From positions 806,001 to 870,000 of the forward strand of contig NOKP01000006.1 in the NCBI GenBank assembly GCA_002682825.1: DNA of 64,000 nt, in the 5' to 3' direction. Source of the DNA: Neonectria sp. B-13 (lineage: Eukaryota > Ascomycota > Sordariomycetes > Hypocreales > Nectriaceae). Under the pieces are notes generated by a model, which saw only the letters and a program-made list of their open reading frames with translations, was not told the DNA's origin and did no database searches. The position numbers and the translations under genes were made by a program. Below, one piece after another: positions 34,801-45,504 of the stretch; position 1 is the first letter of the stretch; each line of letters starts with the position of its first letter.

Positions 34801-35477
34801 CAATCCGCGACTACATCGACCAGGTGTGCAGCATTCCCGCTGACCGCAGCACCAACCTCGTTCCCGCCGGCTACAGCACCCCTGTCACGATATTGGGACG
34901 GCTCAGTCCCACAGCAAAGGAGGGCTTCCCGAGCCTACCATATCTAGTCGACGATACGAGAAATTTTGCCGGCCTTGTGAAGCTTTGGGTCGACGCAAAA
35001 CCGATCGAGGACAAGAAATCCGAGGTGGATGATGACCTTGTGCAGTTCAACGACATCTGCTTCGCACTACAGCTTCGTGCCGACGCCTGCCTTGCCAAGG
35101 TCGAGTCCTATCGTATGAACGATAACGCCTCGTACACGCCTACCGACGAAGTCGCCGAATCAGCTTCCATGATGGAATCGCTGTCAGTCTCTTACGCTGG
35201 CTCCTCTTCAGCGTGGAACGACGCATATGAGCCCCCCCCTGGGAGCTCCGGCAGTGACATCGTCGAAGACACGCGAAATCGCCGTCGCAGCAAGGAGACG
35301 CACCGCGGCAAGGACCGAGAGAGCCGCAGGCAGGGTGGCATGCGACATGTCAGCGCCAGTGCTAACAGCACGATCAAGACCAAGAACGGCCGTGTGGGAC
35401 GGACGATTCTCAGCGGCATCATGCGCATAGGCGGCGGCGGCGGCCGCGGCGAGAGCCCGGATAAGAACCAGAAATGA
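31896..35477 (+). CDS. BUD2-like Ras GTPase-activating protein (PH-like, C2, RasGAP)
   Basis: Uninterrupted frame of 1193 aa from the first in-frame ATG at 31896. A disordered Ser/Pro-rich N-terminus (1-215) is followed by a PH-like region (about 217-325), a second PH-like region (about 358-492), a C2 domain (about 560-670, with NYLCEVILDGEVRARSTT and KNPFWREECEF), and a RasGAP domain (about 684-960). The arginine finger is the Arg of LLFRGNSLLT, about residue 791; the structural FLFLRFICPAILSP motif lies at about 900-914. The C-terminus is disordered and basic. RasGAPs with C2 modules of this kind resemble yeast Bud2, which stimulates GTP hydrolysis by Rsr1/Bud1 in polarity, so a role in polar growth is likely by analogy. 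An alternative start at 31840 with a 47-nt intron (31867-31913, weak GTCCCG donor) would give a slightly different N-terminus. Confidence 0.85.
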   Translation: MPLTVQRDPNMERSSASNLRAAFRATLNPSGTIRAVTPDLADPTSPGNPPDAHRGPNSQQSSPRSIPGGPARRQGIVFNEVFSESYESGDSSPPQHLRHTSGSMRPRTRTMDTSMLAQRSVPPVSERHRVGSVSSSGSQHPSEEPKSTASLSTLTYQSPVSVREPSSMPKEKKSSSRRLMKRQSSRPTSPLISPPPTVDSLPLPIATDDANKVLLLMRTLCGRMRGEIEYQGESGGPWHSGVAYIEEDKGCLMFDSGQNGPFHIPLVSDLRGCRVLPVDYPELTKECLELVCVLPPVEILIRPLVAEEFDLWLAALLCWQQLRPTGIKLTNGKPASPALSRPELRRHGYSSEKPKPTNIIKVGKVMLWDKGLAGSPRAIVKRPSTRDLRSPTTSWRRVSCILQDNGEFKLLTENDVSVLSIIELSQLSRCAVQQLDRTVLDEEYCIAIFPNYASTSTHLSIFRPVYLALDSRVHFEVWIVLLRAFAVPDMYKLDDPNNSDILEIENIENEYEGEVFRLEKTINVRVTEAKIKGKPPGVETTIHEKPERPGRSEPDPAIGNYLCEVILDGEVRARSTTKTGTKNPFWREECEFTDLPPSTPLLSIVLKRVEGNLDSSSNLLQASVGLPKTRNLQECVVGAIDIPLEPQDQGEMEDWLQVLDDKGQSYGSMLIKVTHEEHVVLLSREYRPLLDLLHRFPAGLTTQVAAVLPGQLRRLSELFLNIFQVSGSAGEWLMALVEDEIDGIGNQNSIKKYRFSSRLKSNDTMDSGTDRELIVRDMGKSLAGEANLLFRGNSLLTQALEFHMRRLGKEYLEDTLQEKIFEINEVNPDCEVDPSKVPHGSDLDHHWSMLIHLTTEVWKCIANSAARLPPELRHILKYIRAVAEDRYGDFLRTVTYTSVSGFLFLRFICPAILSPKLFNLLRDHPRPRAQRTFTLIAKALQKLANLSTFGKREEWMEPMNRFLNVQRQSIRDYIDQVCSIPADRSTNLVPAGYSTPVTILGRLSPTAKEGFPSLPYLVDDTRNFAGLVKLWVDAKPIEDKKSEVDDDLVQFNDICFALQLRADACLAKVESYRMNDNASYTPTDEVAESASMMESLSVSYAGSSSAWNDAYEPPPGSSGSDIVEDTRNRRRSKETHRGKDRESRRQGGMRHVSASANSTIKTKNGRVGRTILSGIMRIGGGGGRGESPDKNQK

Positions 35478-36565
35478 GCACCTGAAATGATCACGACAGC
35501 CCCCAAGGACCACCCTGTGGTTGCGTGCCTGTGGGGGATCGAGACGGCCTTTGCCTCATGACTTGATGACAACTCACTCACCTACTCTCTTCTCTACATG
35601 TATACACGGCCGTTACACTCTCATTTTCATCAACACCAGCAGCGGGAAAAGGTTGGATGGCGACGGCGACTGATCGCTCCCCACTCATCCATGAGAGGCG
35701 TTTCATTTGTGCATCTTTCCATTCCAACACTTTCATGCTTCTTCTTTCCTCTTGGGTTTCTCTCCCATTGGGATGACGTCGCTTTTTTTTTCTTTTTCTT
35801 TTTTTGCAATAGACCAGACGTTGTTTGGGGCTATTGCGTGTAGAGGAGGGGGTTTCACAGCCTACAAACAACGTGGGCTTGACGACGAGTAAAAAGTGCT
35901 GTTTATGTTTTGCATATTTCGATGGCGGCGGGTGTGTGTTGCTTCCTTTTTATTTATTCATTTTTTTGGACAGGGGCAAAGGGGGGCGGGAAGAAAATAC
36001 CCTTTTGCGTTATTGCGGGTAGATAGATGGACGGAGTGGTCGGATTCACTGCTTTGGATGGGCGGCTGTGTTTATATATCCTTGGTTGGTAGACAAAAAG
36101 GAAGACGACGGGAGGTTCATTCTCTCTTTTCCCATACCATGTGGCATTGCGTGCTGCTATACGTACGTGGGGATAAGTGAGGTCTTATTGACGAGGATAT
36201 GTAAAATACATCGGATCTTTGATAGATCTGCTCAGGTCACACAGCAGCTACCACCCTGAGCAAACAAGGTCATTCGATGAAACAAGGACCCTGATTCACT
36301 GGATACTAATTCACTCTCACTGTAGACGCAACGGATTGATGTGTAGTTATTTGCAATGGTATCTCGTCAGCGCCGACTCCTACCCGCTTCCCTTGGATGA
36401 AGTTGAAAAGATGTCCTCCCTATGTTTTAGCCACGCCTGATTTTTCGAACTTGTCATTTCTTGGTTTCTTTGCTTATGATATTATATACGGCTCTCTTTC
36501 CCCGCCCCTTTCCTTGGATCAATGTCCTCTAGCGGGCAAGGATGGGCCTCGAACACGACCCCACC
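35478..36565. other. Intergenic between convergent genes
   Basis: 3' flanks of the RasGAP gene (+) and cyclophilin-40 (-). T-rich runs on the plus strand at 35789-35808 and near 35960 probably belong to 3' ends. No gene is supported. Confidence 0.6.
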
Positions 36566-37687
36566 TCAGACGAAGAACTTCTTGTAAGCGGCCTTCTCCT
36601 TGGCGGCGCGGGCGGCGCCCTTGGCCTTGACTGATTTCAGCTCGTTGGCGACGGCGGCGTCATTTGGGACGAGCTTGTGGGCCTCTTCGAGGTCCTTGAG
36701 GGCGGCCTCCTCGTCCTTGAGGTGGATGTGGGACAAGCCGCGGCGGTAGAGAGCCTTTGCGCGGTCGGCATCCTTGGTACCGGCGACGTCGAGGGCGGAC
36801 GAGGCGGCACGGAGGGCTTCTTCCCAGGCCTCGAGTTTGAGGTTCAGCAGGGCGGAGTTGTTGTTGAGGGAGAAGCGGAGAGCGTTGAACTCGGACTTGG
36901 TGGCTTCGGGCTGACTGGAGAGGTCAGGCTCCTCGTTAAGGTAGCGCAGGCCCTTCTGGTATTTGTCGACGGCGAGGGCGTAGCTCCCGGCCTTGAAGGC
37001 CTTGTTGCCGTAGTCCTTGCAAGCGGTGGCAATCTTGATGATGGCGGCGGCGTCGAGGGAGTCCTGGCAGTCCTCGGGGAAGTCCTCATAGGGGTCGCCC
37101 ATGGAGTCGGGCTGCTTGACATCGGCAGCCAGGGCAGCGTCACCGGTGAGCTCACCACAGTTGGCGATGAGGGCTTCCTTGGCGGGGCGGTCGCCGGACT
37201 GGGTGGTCAGGTTCTCGATCTGGCGGACGATGGACTTGCCGTTGAGGACCTCGCCGAAGACAACGTGCTTGCCGTCGAGGTGCGGGGTGGGGACGGTGGT
37301 GACGAAGAACTGGGAGCCATTGGTGTTGGGGCCGGCATTGGCCATGGAGAGCAGGAAGGGCTTCTCGTGCTTGATGGGGAAGGCCTCGTCCTCGAACTTG
37401 GCGCCGTAGATGGACTCGCCGCCGGTGCCATCGCCCGCAGTGAAATCGCCGCCCTGGATCATGAATTGCTTGATGACGCGGTGGAAGATGGAGCCCTTGT
37501 AGTGGAGGGGCTTGCCGGATTTACCGACGCCCTTCTCGCCGGTGCAGAGGGCGCGGAAGTTTTCGGCTGTCTTGGGGACGAGGTCGGCGTAGAGCTCCAT
37601 GGTGATGCGGCCGACGGGCTTTCCGCCGAGGGAGACGTCGAAGAAGACGCGGGGCCGAGCGGCCTTGGAGTCGCCGTCGGACGCCAT
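36566..37687 (-). CDS. Cyclophilin-40 type peptidyl-prolyl isomerase with TPR domain
   Basis: A single frame of 373 aa, the normal length for fungal Cyp40 (yeast Cpr6/Cpr7 type). The N-terminal cyclophilin domain (about 12-180) keeps the active-site Arg70 in FHRVI, Phe74 and Gln77 in FMIQGGDF, and Phe127-Phe128 in SQFFVTT. The position of cyclophilin A Trp121 is His136 ([10 protein letters not shown]), as in other Cyp40 proteins, which bind cyclosporin less tightly. A linker leads to three TPR repeats (about 215-350: [37 protein letters not shown] and [20 protein letters not shown]), which hold the C-terminal MEEVD of Hsp90. It acts as an Hsp90 co-chaperone in the cytosol and nucleus. The C-terminal helix is basic. 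No introns are needed. Confidence 0.93.
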   Translation of the reverse strand: MASDGDSKAARPRVFFDVSLGGKPVGRITMELYADLVPKTAENFRALCTGEKGVGKSGKPLHYKGSIFHRVIKQFMIQGGDFTAGDGTGGESIYGAKFEDEAFPIKHEKPFLLSMANAGPNTNGSQFFVTTVPTPHLDGKHVVFGEVLNGKSIVRQIENLTTQSGDRPAKEALIANCGELTGDAALAADVKQPDSMGDPYEDFPEDCQDSLDAAAIIKIATACKDYGNKAFKAGSYALAVDKYQKGLRYLNEEPDLSSQPEATKSEFNALRFSLNNNSALLNLKLEAWEEALRAASSALDVAGTKDADRAKALYRRGLSHIHLKDEEAALKDLEEAHKLVPNDAAVANELKSVKAKGAARAAKEKAAYKKFFV

Positions 37688-37747
37688 TGTGAAGATGAAG
37701 TGGGGTTGTTGTATAAGGGAGGGGAGGGTTGTGGGAGGATATGGAGG

Positions 37748-37783
37748 ACGAGGCGAGGCGAGACGAGGCGAGGCGAGGAGGCG
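37748..37783. repeat. AGGCG-type simple repeat
   Basis: Six or so copies of GAGGC/GAGAC just upstream of the cyclophilin-40 start, within its probable leader or promoter. Confidence 0.6.
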
Positions 37784-37866
37784 TTGAGTGAAGTGAGGTG
37801 TTATAGGAAGAAGAGAAGGGAAAGGAAGAAGAAGAGTGGATGTTCGTGAGAGGAGAGAGATGGAGT

Positions 37867-37896
37867 TGGTTGGTTGGTGGTGGTGGTGGTGGTGTT
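37867..37896. repeat. TGG/TTGG simple repeat
   Basis: Three TTGG units followed by about six TGG units, about 180 nt upstream of the cyclophilin-40 start. Confidence 0.65.
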
Positions 37897-38263
37897 GGCA
37901 GTGATTACCTAGTAATAGTGCAATGTAGACTGGCAGGTACTAGTAGTGGGGGGGGAGGGAAAGATGAGGGGGAAGGACGAGGGGGAAGAAATAATTTCAG
38001 AAGCCGGCTTCGGGATGGGCGCTTATGACTTGTATTTCGGACAGTGGGGAGGAATAAGATAAATTTACGGGATACAGGAACAGAGACGCAGAGACGCAGT
38101 GAGCAGTTGCCAAAAACAGACAGCTGGGGAGCTGGAGAGAGCTGAGAGATGGATTGCCAGAGAAGCCCAGAGATTGCCAGAGAGCCGCGGCGTCGATGCG
38201 GGGTACCTACAGGGCCATTCCGAGTTGAGAAAAGAGATAACAAGTCGAGAGGAAAAAGAGGGG

Positions 38264-38324
38264 ACACACGACACGACACGACACAACACGAATTGACACG
38301 ACACAACACGACACAACACGACAT
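38264..38324. repeat. Pentamer repeat ACACG/ACACA
   Basis: About 12 copies of a CACGA or CACAA pentamer, with one interruption (GAATTG) near the middle. Non-coding. Confidence 0.75.
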
Positions 38325-38793
38325 AGAAACGAGACAAGGGAAGCCGCCTTGAATCTGAATCATGGACGAATGGGCCGCGAACCACAGACCGGGAAAAAGA
38401 CATTTCCCCGCTATATCGTACCGACAACCATCCCATCAAACCAGTGTTGGTTGGGTTGGTTTCCCGGCTCGATCCGTGCGGGCAGCACGGAGCAAGCGGC
38501 GAGAAAGAGAGGGTGGGGGTTGGGAGGGACAGAAAGAAGCAACGATTGATTGTGCGCCGGGCAAGGCTTCCGTTTTTCTTTTTCCTTTTTTCTTTATTTT
38601 TTCCCCGGTGATATGATGCTCTCGCCGGGCTGAGCTGAGTTCAAACAAACTGTCGCGACAACCGACAACTGACAACTTCCCAGGGGCCTTCCTAGCCAGG
38701 CACAAGCAGCCCGCCCGCGCACGGCACCACCCTTCACACCACAGCAAAGCAACTCGCACGCACGTAAGTTATTCATCGTTAGCGCCTGATGCG

Positions 38794-38880
38794 CGTCTGT
38801 GTGTCTGTGTGTCTGTGCTCGTGTGTGTGGGGTGGGTTGGCCATGCAAGAGAGGTCTTGTCTGTCTGTCTGTCTCTCTCT
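38794..38880. repeat. GT and GTCT simple repeats
   Basis: A CTGTGTGT-type tract (38794-38830) and a GTCT/CT tract (38854-38880), separated by about 20 nt of unique sequence. Confidence 0.6.
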
Positions 38881-40707
38881 TGTCCGTCTTGTTGGCGGGC
38901 GGTGCGCGAACCGTGTTGTGTGAGAGAGGGTAATTACTAAGTGAGTCTGTCCCAATGCAAGGCGGGAGGGAGAGAAAAGAGAGCACAGCAGGCAAGGGAG
39001 CGCGGCGATGCAGATCGCGGTACCAACCAACAGACATCCCGGGACGGTCCAACTTGATGATGCGCCGCGAGCCATCGCGATCCCGGTCCAGGGTCTCCTC
39101 TCTGGGTTGGATGGGAGGGGGAGGGTGCGGTTACACAACGCCCAAAGCTCCCCCTTCACACCCAACTCCCAACTTCCAACGCAAGGAAGCACATATACCT
39201 CTATACTTGGGTGCGGATAATAAGCATCAGCAAGCAACGCCCAGTGGCGCCGTCCAGACGCACAGGCACAGAAGCCAACAGCCGGCTGACCAGTTGATGA
39301 CACTGACACGGGCAGCCAACAGGGACCACGGTCTGATGTATACATACGGATACAGACCATCTTGGTCTGGTGGAGGGAGGTTTGCTGGGTGCCTTATTCG
39401 TAGTCCACCGGTACTACATACTCTGTAGTGCCTGCTGGACTACTGAGGTAGCTTGCTGACCTTGGCTCGCTACTAAGCAGGTATTCGTACTAAGCTACCG
39501 CTTCCCCACCCATCCCGTCCCTACCGCCCTCCCCCTCCACCATCCACGTTACACACAGCTACTGACGGTACTGCCGGTCCCTAGTCGGTTGTCATGCTCG
39601 CTTCCTTTACCAAACTTGCTTTGCTTCCTTCGCCCTTTGTTCGCTTCGCTTTTTCCCGTGCCCGCATGGGCAAGGTGGAGACGAAAACCACGGTCAGACT
39701 CCGGGAGACCTGCCCCTGGATCTTGGTGATGGACGATAATTACATCGTCGATGATGGCGGCGCTGATGGGATGGATCTTTACGCGCCCGCCTGCGCATCT
39801 GCGCATTTGCCGTATCACTCCGGTAATGCCCTTGCCCTGCGGCAATCCAGCCCAGTCCACTCCCCCTGGCCTTTCACTGCCCTTGTCGTCCTATCCTCTG
39901 CCCTGTCCTCTGCGGTGGTCCGTCCTCCTGCAAGTAATACCGTGATTCTCGTTACACCCAGCCAGTCCCCAGCTAGTTCCCCTCCCGACCGGATCTCTTT
40001 TCAGACCAGGGTTGTTTTGGTCTTTCTTTCTTTTTCCCCGTCCACCGTACGCCGCCCCCCCCCAGCCTCGTTCGTGATCCAATCCCATTTGCCCCTAGTC
40101 GTGCAGCCTCTTCGATACCGGGAACGCCCCGTGTCCCCGGGGCCTAGATCTCCCATGGTTGGTTCCCGTTGTCTGCGCGGCTCGGACACCCGGGAATGCG
40201 AGGTAGGGGTAGGGATAGGATTGAGGCAACGCCATGTCAAGATGAGGCAGGACGACGCCTTGTCAGGCGAGACAGCAGAGAGATTGAGGGGGAGGGGACC
40301 CAACAAGACATCAGCCAATTCGGCTTCTGAGACGGGTCTTTGGTTTGTTGGCTTGATGCTCTTCACACGGCCGTTGGGTCCAGCTGCTATTCGTACTGTA
40401 TGACGAATACTCACATTGACAATCCTGCAATGCGATCATGCCTCATGCTTGACAGGAACTCCCATGCAAAGCAGACCCAAATTGAGGCCAGCGAATGGCG
40501 TATTGGCAAGCAAGCACAAGCATCCAAAAGGCAAAAAGAGGCGCCGCCAGTCCGCTCAGACCCAACACAACTCTGAGATGCAAAGAGAACCTAGTCAAGC
40601 AAGGTATCATCAGCCATCTTGTCTGGCTCCAGTCGGGGTTATTTTTATTAGTCCCTTCCATCTGATTGATGCGGGGTTTCGCAAGAATGCCCCTTTTGAA
40701 CCCCCTT

Positions 40708-40752
40708 GAGCCCTTGAGCCCTAGAGCCCTAGAGCCCTAGAGCCCTAGAGCC
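40708..40752. repeat. Octamer tandem repeat GAGCCCTA
   Basis: One GAGCCCTT, then four exact GAGCCCTA units and a partial fifth. It lies in non-coding DNA, 140 nt from a second short tandem repeat. Confidence 0.85.
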
Positions 40753-40888
40753 GTTGGGGAGGAATTGCAACCACAACACAACGCTCAGGCGCAAGCCGCC
40801 GGTCGATCCGACAGGCCAAGGGCCCAATCGGCGCCGTGGACGTCCAGCCGGAAAAGAGATGCGCTTGCGCGAGTTCCCAGGGCATGGG

Positions 40889-40915
40889 CCGTGGACCGTG
40901 GACCGTGGACCGTGG
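40889..40915. repeat. Heptamer tandem repeat GTGGACC
   Basis: Three exact GTGGACC units with partial units on both sides. Confidence 0.8.
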
Positions 40916-41506
40916 GGGAACGGGCAGACGAGAGACGCCGCACCGCGGTGACTCAAATCAGGCCCCGGGTGAGCTGAAAAGGGCACACGGGCAGGCACAC
41001 AGAAGTGACAGAAGAGAGCAATCAGCCAAGGCGGACGGAGGGCCGTTTTGAAAATTGTGATTCGAGATCACGAGGCGGGAGTACTGCTGCAAGTTGCTGT
41101 TTCGGGCTGGGGGGTGCCGTTGGTGGCTTGCTGATAACATCCCATCCTAAGCCATCCAGCCCTTGCCCAACCCTGACGGCACGAGACACAACTATCTCAA
41201 CCTTGGAGCACCGAGTAGGATTCACCACGACGTCAGGATTGCGTTTGCTGCGCCGTGGGGTGCGTGAGGCTTGACCAGCTTGGAGAGTTATGGGCGTGTT
41301 AGGCATCCTCTTCGCGGGGGAACTTCAACGCTCGCTTTCACATATGCCGTCTGTCGTTGTCGAACTTCTATGATGCTTGTTTAGCGGGTTTCCGTCAGAC
41401 AGCACTAAACTGTATACTCGCTCCCCGTGTATCATTTCGATCCGTCTACCCATCCCTCGCCGTGTGGAATACCGTGCCGTGGGGGTTCGTACAAACATAA
41501 CATGCC

Positions 41507-42278
41507 TCATTCCGCTCTCGCTCCAACCTGGACCTCCAGTGTCACCTTTCACGGCGAGTTAGTATCACGATGCACAAGAGGGGAGGGAAGGAAACCGCAC
41601 CGGTCCGTCGTTGACCAGGGCCACCTCCATCATGGCCTGGAACTTGCCATCCTTGACCCGCTCCTCTTGGTACTCGCTGCGGACCTTCTCGACAAAGTAC
41701 TGGTACAACCGGCTGGCCTCCTCAGGGTTGGCTGCACCGTGGAAGTCGGGCTTGGTTCCCTTCTTCGTCTTAGCCAGGAGCGTGAATTGTGAGACTGGAC
41801 GACATGATTAGCCAACCGTGAGCCTTCCGTCTTGTTTGCATATCCCGGGAGATCACGAAGATATGGCGAACAAAAACAGGGATGCTGTCGTACCACAGAG
41901 AACACCGCCCTCGATATCCATGACGCTTTGCTTCCACTGTCCCACGTTCGTCAGATCTCACAGTTCCAGATGTCCAAGCACCACGGGCCTTACCCGACCA
42001 CCGGACTCATCATCCCACATCTTCATCTTGAGCACCTTAGCCGCCAGCGAATCGGCCTCCTTCTCCGTGTCCCCGGGAGCGACTGCTGCAAAGACGAGGA
42101 CACCCTTGCCGATGGATGAGATGACTTCCTTGTCCACCGTCACCGACGCCGACAACACACGTTGCAGGATTGCTAGACATTTTGGTCAGCAGAGAAGTTT
42201 TCCCATTGGGCCCATGCGGTTCGCAAACGCAGCCTAGTTCAGAGGTTTGCGTTTGTCGGCGACGTACGTACCCTTCAT
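41507..42278 (-). CDS. DTD1: D-aminoacyl-tRNA deacylase (DTD), five exons
   Basis: Exons on the minus strand: 42278-42272 (only 7 nt), 42172-41994, 41936-41894, 41794-41601 and 41545-41507, giving 153 aa, the usual DTD length. Introns are 99, 57, 99 and 55 nt; the last has a textbook TACTAAC branch point. The spliced N-terminus reads [16 protein letters not shown], and the second exon continues with [12 protein letters not shown]. The catalytic SQFTLLA motif is rebuilt across the third intron (G|TC codon), and the NDGPVTLE motif, which carries the Gly-cisPro element that reads the chirality of the amino acid, is rebuilt across the fourth. DTD removes D-amino acids (and glycine from tRNA-Ala) from mischarged tRNAs in the cytosol. 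Divergent from NOT3 with 954 nt between the start codons. Confidence 0.92.
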
Positions 42279-43232
42279 GATGACTTATGTAAATGCATTC
42301 GCTTCAGGCAGGAAACAGCTGGGGTTGGGAGATTTGAGCTGGGCCCGTTTTTTAAAACAGGAAAAGAGATGAATGAGATGAGGTCAAAAATGGGATGAGA
42401 ACGAGTTAGTTTTTCAAGAATCGCAAAGACAATGTTAAACAGCGTGCTGTGAGGTGCTTTATAGAGCTCGACTATGCAACCTCTCTCCAAAACGAGCCCA
42501 ATTCTAAGTTCAGACTCAGACCGAACGCCGTCTGAATCAGCGATGGAGCCCTTTCGCTGGGGCTGTTTTTGAGATCCGTGTCATGTGTCATGTGAGAGAA
42601 CCCCAGTGGTACGTCAGGTACCCGAGCGCCTAGCAGGTTTTCAGGCACCACAAGGTATCTCGCAATAGTGATGAAGAGACAATACAGCAGCCAGCTACCA
42701 CAGAACATGAACAATAGCAAAATATCAGTCTCAAATCCATTCATAACACAAAATAAAATGTATTCAACCGCTTTTCTTCGCCCTCCGACGCGTCATAAAG
42801 CACTCCCAGGTGGCGTCAATGAAGGGAGCGGCTAACCGAGCTCGGCGCTATGTGACTTATCGCCTGATAACCAACCACGCGCCCGCAGCTGTTGGCCTCA
42901 TTACTCTTCTTCCCTCGTCCATCAACATCGACCTGCTCCATCGCAGCTCGCCTCTCGCAACGCAATCAATCGACCACGCCCCCCGAATTGACCGTCCCAC
43001 GACGGCGACGACATCTCCTCGCGCTGCGCAACGCCCTGCCAGCCCTTTCCACCGCACCTGCGACGTGCGGGCCCCCGCGATCCCCTCCCCGTCGGCCTCC
43101 AAATTCCCCCTCTGGCCCGGACGAGGCTGCAAGAAACAAGCAAAGGAACTCCGGCCCCAAAAACCCCCGTGACGACGATCCTCACGCGCCTGATCCCCGT
43201 ACGAAGCCGCGAGGCCCCATCACTCCTTCATA
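42279..43232. other. Divergent promoter region of DTD and NOT3
   Basis: The region controls two genes pointing away from each other. AT-richer near DTD (42320-42760) and C-rich near NOT3 (42900-43230). No individual site could be assigned with confidence. Confidence 0.55.
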
Positions 43233-45293
43233 ATGGCAGCGCGAAAGTTGCAACAAGAAGTCGACAAGTGCTTCAAGAAGGTGGCCGAGGGCGTCGCCGA
43301 ATTCGAGGCCATCTACGAGAAGATTGAGCAGTCGAATAACCCCGCACAGAAGGAGAAGCTCGAGGACAACTTGAAACGCGAGATCAAGAAGCTGCAGCGG
43401 TTGCGAGACCAGATCAAAACATGGGCCGCTAGCAACGACATCAAGGACAAGGCTCCGCTGCTGGAGCATCGGAAGCTGATCGAAACGGTTCGTCCCCCTC
43501 GGGCCGGCTAGCTCGCTACTGGAGGGTGCAGCGATGAGTTCTGCCCGTGCTGACCGGTCAATTTTTTTTAGCAAATGGAAAAGTTCAAGGCTGTCGAGAA
43601 GGCCATGAAGACGAAAGCTTACTCCAAAGAAGGTCTATCAGCTGCCGCAAAACTAGATCCCAAGGAGCAAGCCAAGGTCGAAGCTGGCGAATTCCTAGGT
43701 AACATGGTCGACGAACTGGAGCAGCAGATCGAGACGCTCGAAGCTGAGAGCGAGTCGATACAAGCAACCATGAGGAAGGGCAAGAACAACACCGCCAAGG
43801 CGGAACGTATTGCCGAAGTCGAACGGGTCATGGAGCGACACAAGTGGCACCAAGGGAAGTTGGAGCTGATTCGACGGTCCCTCGAGAACGGCGGTGTCGA
43901 CACAGACCAAGTTACCGATCTAGAGGAGAGCATCCGATACTATGTGTCTGACGGCATGAACGAGGACTTCATGGAGGACGACGAGATGTACAACGAGCTG
44001 GACCTGGAGGACGACGAAGGCGTCTTCGGCATGGGCCTGGATGAGAAGAACTCTTCCCTCGACACGCAATCCATACAGGATGATCTAACGACCGAGCCTG
44101 ATGTACCCAAACCGTCGAGAAAGCCGAAGGAGGAGTCCATGACACGACGAACATCATCTGCGGTCAAATCCCCCTTACCCGCCCTCGCGACGTTACATGC
44201 TCCTCTACCGACTATCAACAACGGAACCGCCGGTGGCCCTATTATGAAGCCCGCAGCGGTACCGACGCGACCAGCAGGCGAAGGGCTCAAGTACGCATCA
44301 GCAGCCGCCGCCGCCGCAGCAAGCGACAAGAACAACGTCGGCATCGCGCCTTTACCGCCGCCGCCAGGCGTTGAGATACCACGCATGCCGTCTCTACCGC
44401 CGCAATCAAGGACAAGCGCAGCTAGTTCCCCCGCAATGTCGTTGATCCAGCTTGCGTCGCAACAGAGCGAGTCGAGGCAGACGTCTGCTTCGGTAGTGTC
44501 CGCCACTAACTCCCCAGAGCCGTCCATCATCAAGCCCACCAAGAGAGCTAAGGCCGCAGGGAAGCAACCAGTAGTACCCGAGGCTTCAGAGCCACCAAAA
44601 GGTATGTGCCATACCACCGGGATCAAGCCCAGTCCAGTCAAGCTAACAGATGATGCAGCCCCGCAAACCAACGGTGTTTCCAACGGAATCAAGCCTATCG
44701 AGGAGGAGCCTGAGGATGAGTCTATCTACCACCTGCCGTCTTCACTGCAAGACCTTGTCGAGACGTACGAGACGGCGAGGAAGCGCCCACCACCTCCCTC
44801 GGCACCGTCAACGCTACGAATGATGGGCGTGAGTCAAACCAGCTGCCCCGATGCATTGGATGCGGAAGTACCCAGAACGTACCGACCCGACGCGCCAGTG
44901 CCTCCGACAGGTTCAGGCTTCCCGCGAGATCCGCTGCCCATCTTCGACGACCCGCGACTCTACTCGCGGATTGACCCAGATACGCTGTTCTACGTCTTCT
45001 ACTACAAGCAGGGGACAGCGCAACAGTATCTGGCGGCCAAGGCACTCAAGGACCAAAGCTGGCGATTCCACAAACAATATCAGACGTGGTTCCAACGTCA
45101 TGAGGAGCCTAAGAACATCACCGAGGACTTTGAGCAAGGCACGTATCGCTTCTTCGATTACGAGAGCACGTGGTAAGTCATACAGTGGAGCTAAGAATGC
45201 CATGAAAGCTACATTTACTGATGGAGAAACAGGATGAATCGACGAAAAGCCGACTTCAAGTTCGCTTACAAGTTCCTCGAGGATGACGTCTAA
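43233..45293 (+). CDS. NOT3: CCR4-NOT complex subunit 3 (NOT3/NOT5)
   Basis: Exons 43233-43487, 43572-44601, 44659-45172 and 45233-45293 give 619 aa. The N-terminal Not3 domain is a basic coiled coil ([20 protein letters not shown]..., about 1-230), including [10 protein letters not shown] and [12 protein letters not shown] low-complexity Ser/Ala/Pro linker follows (about 260-450). The C-terminal NOT box begins near [13 protein letters not shown] sequence and includes [39 protein letters not shown] and WFQRHEEP, ending [10 protein letters not shown] and YKFLEDDV across the last intron. Intron 2 (57 nt, GTATGT/CTAAC/GCAG) is stop-free and a multiple of three. The protein is part of the CCR4-NOT deadenylase, which controls mRNA decay and transcription; Not5 also probes ribosomes stalled by poor codons in yeast. 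Confidence 0.95.
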
Positions 45294-45483
45294 TCGGAAG
45301 AGGGTACCCTCCCCTATCTCTGGGGATTTCCTGGGAGGGATTTACTAGAGGGGGGCTTGACTATGGGAATGGGCTGTCTGTACTTTGGGTTTTGGCCCCT
45401 CGGGTTTAATGGGGGGAGGAAATGGATGGTAGCCTCATTTTTCTTGTCTCACTCGGCACTTTTCGCGAACACGCGACGGCGAT

Positions 45484-45504
45484 GGCTACGGCTACGGCTA
45501 CGTT
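45484..45504. repeat. GGCTAC hexamer repeat
   Basis: Three exact copies of CTACGG/GGCTAC with a further partial one, in the 3' flank of NOT3. Confidence 0.55.

Larger units (their letters stand above)
37688..41506. other. Gene-free stretch rich in simple repeats
   Basis: Upstream region of cyclophilin-40 and 3' flank of the deacylase. No supported gene. Several simple repeats are listed separately. A frame at 39594-40403 (269 codons) was judged probably accidental. Confidence 0.5.

Noticed and set aside
36677..37849. 390-codon open frame antisense to cyclophilin-40
   Set aside because: Shadow of a GC-biased gene with clear function on the minus strand; no domain and Gly/Leu/Val-rich composition.
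39594..40403. 269-codon frame with a proper ATG
   Set aside because: Composition changes along its length, it has no domain, and it includes C/T-rich stretches typical of non-coding DNA here. A real orphan gene cannot be fully excluded.
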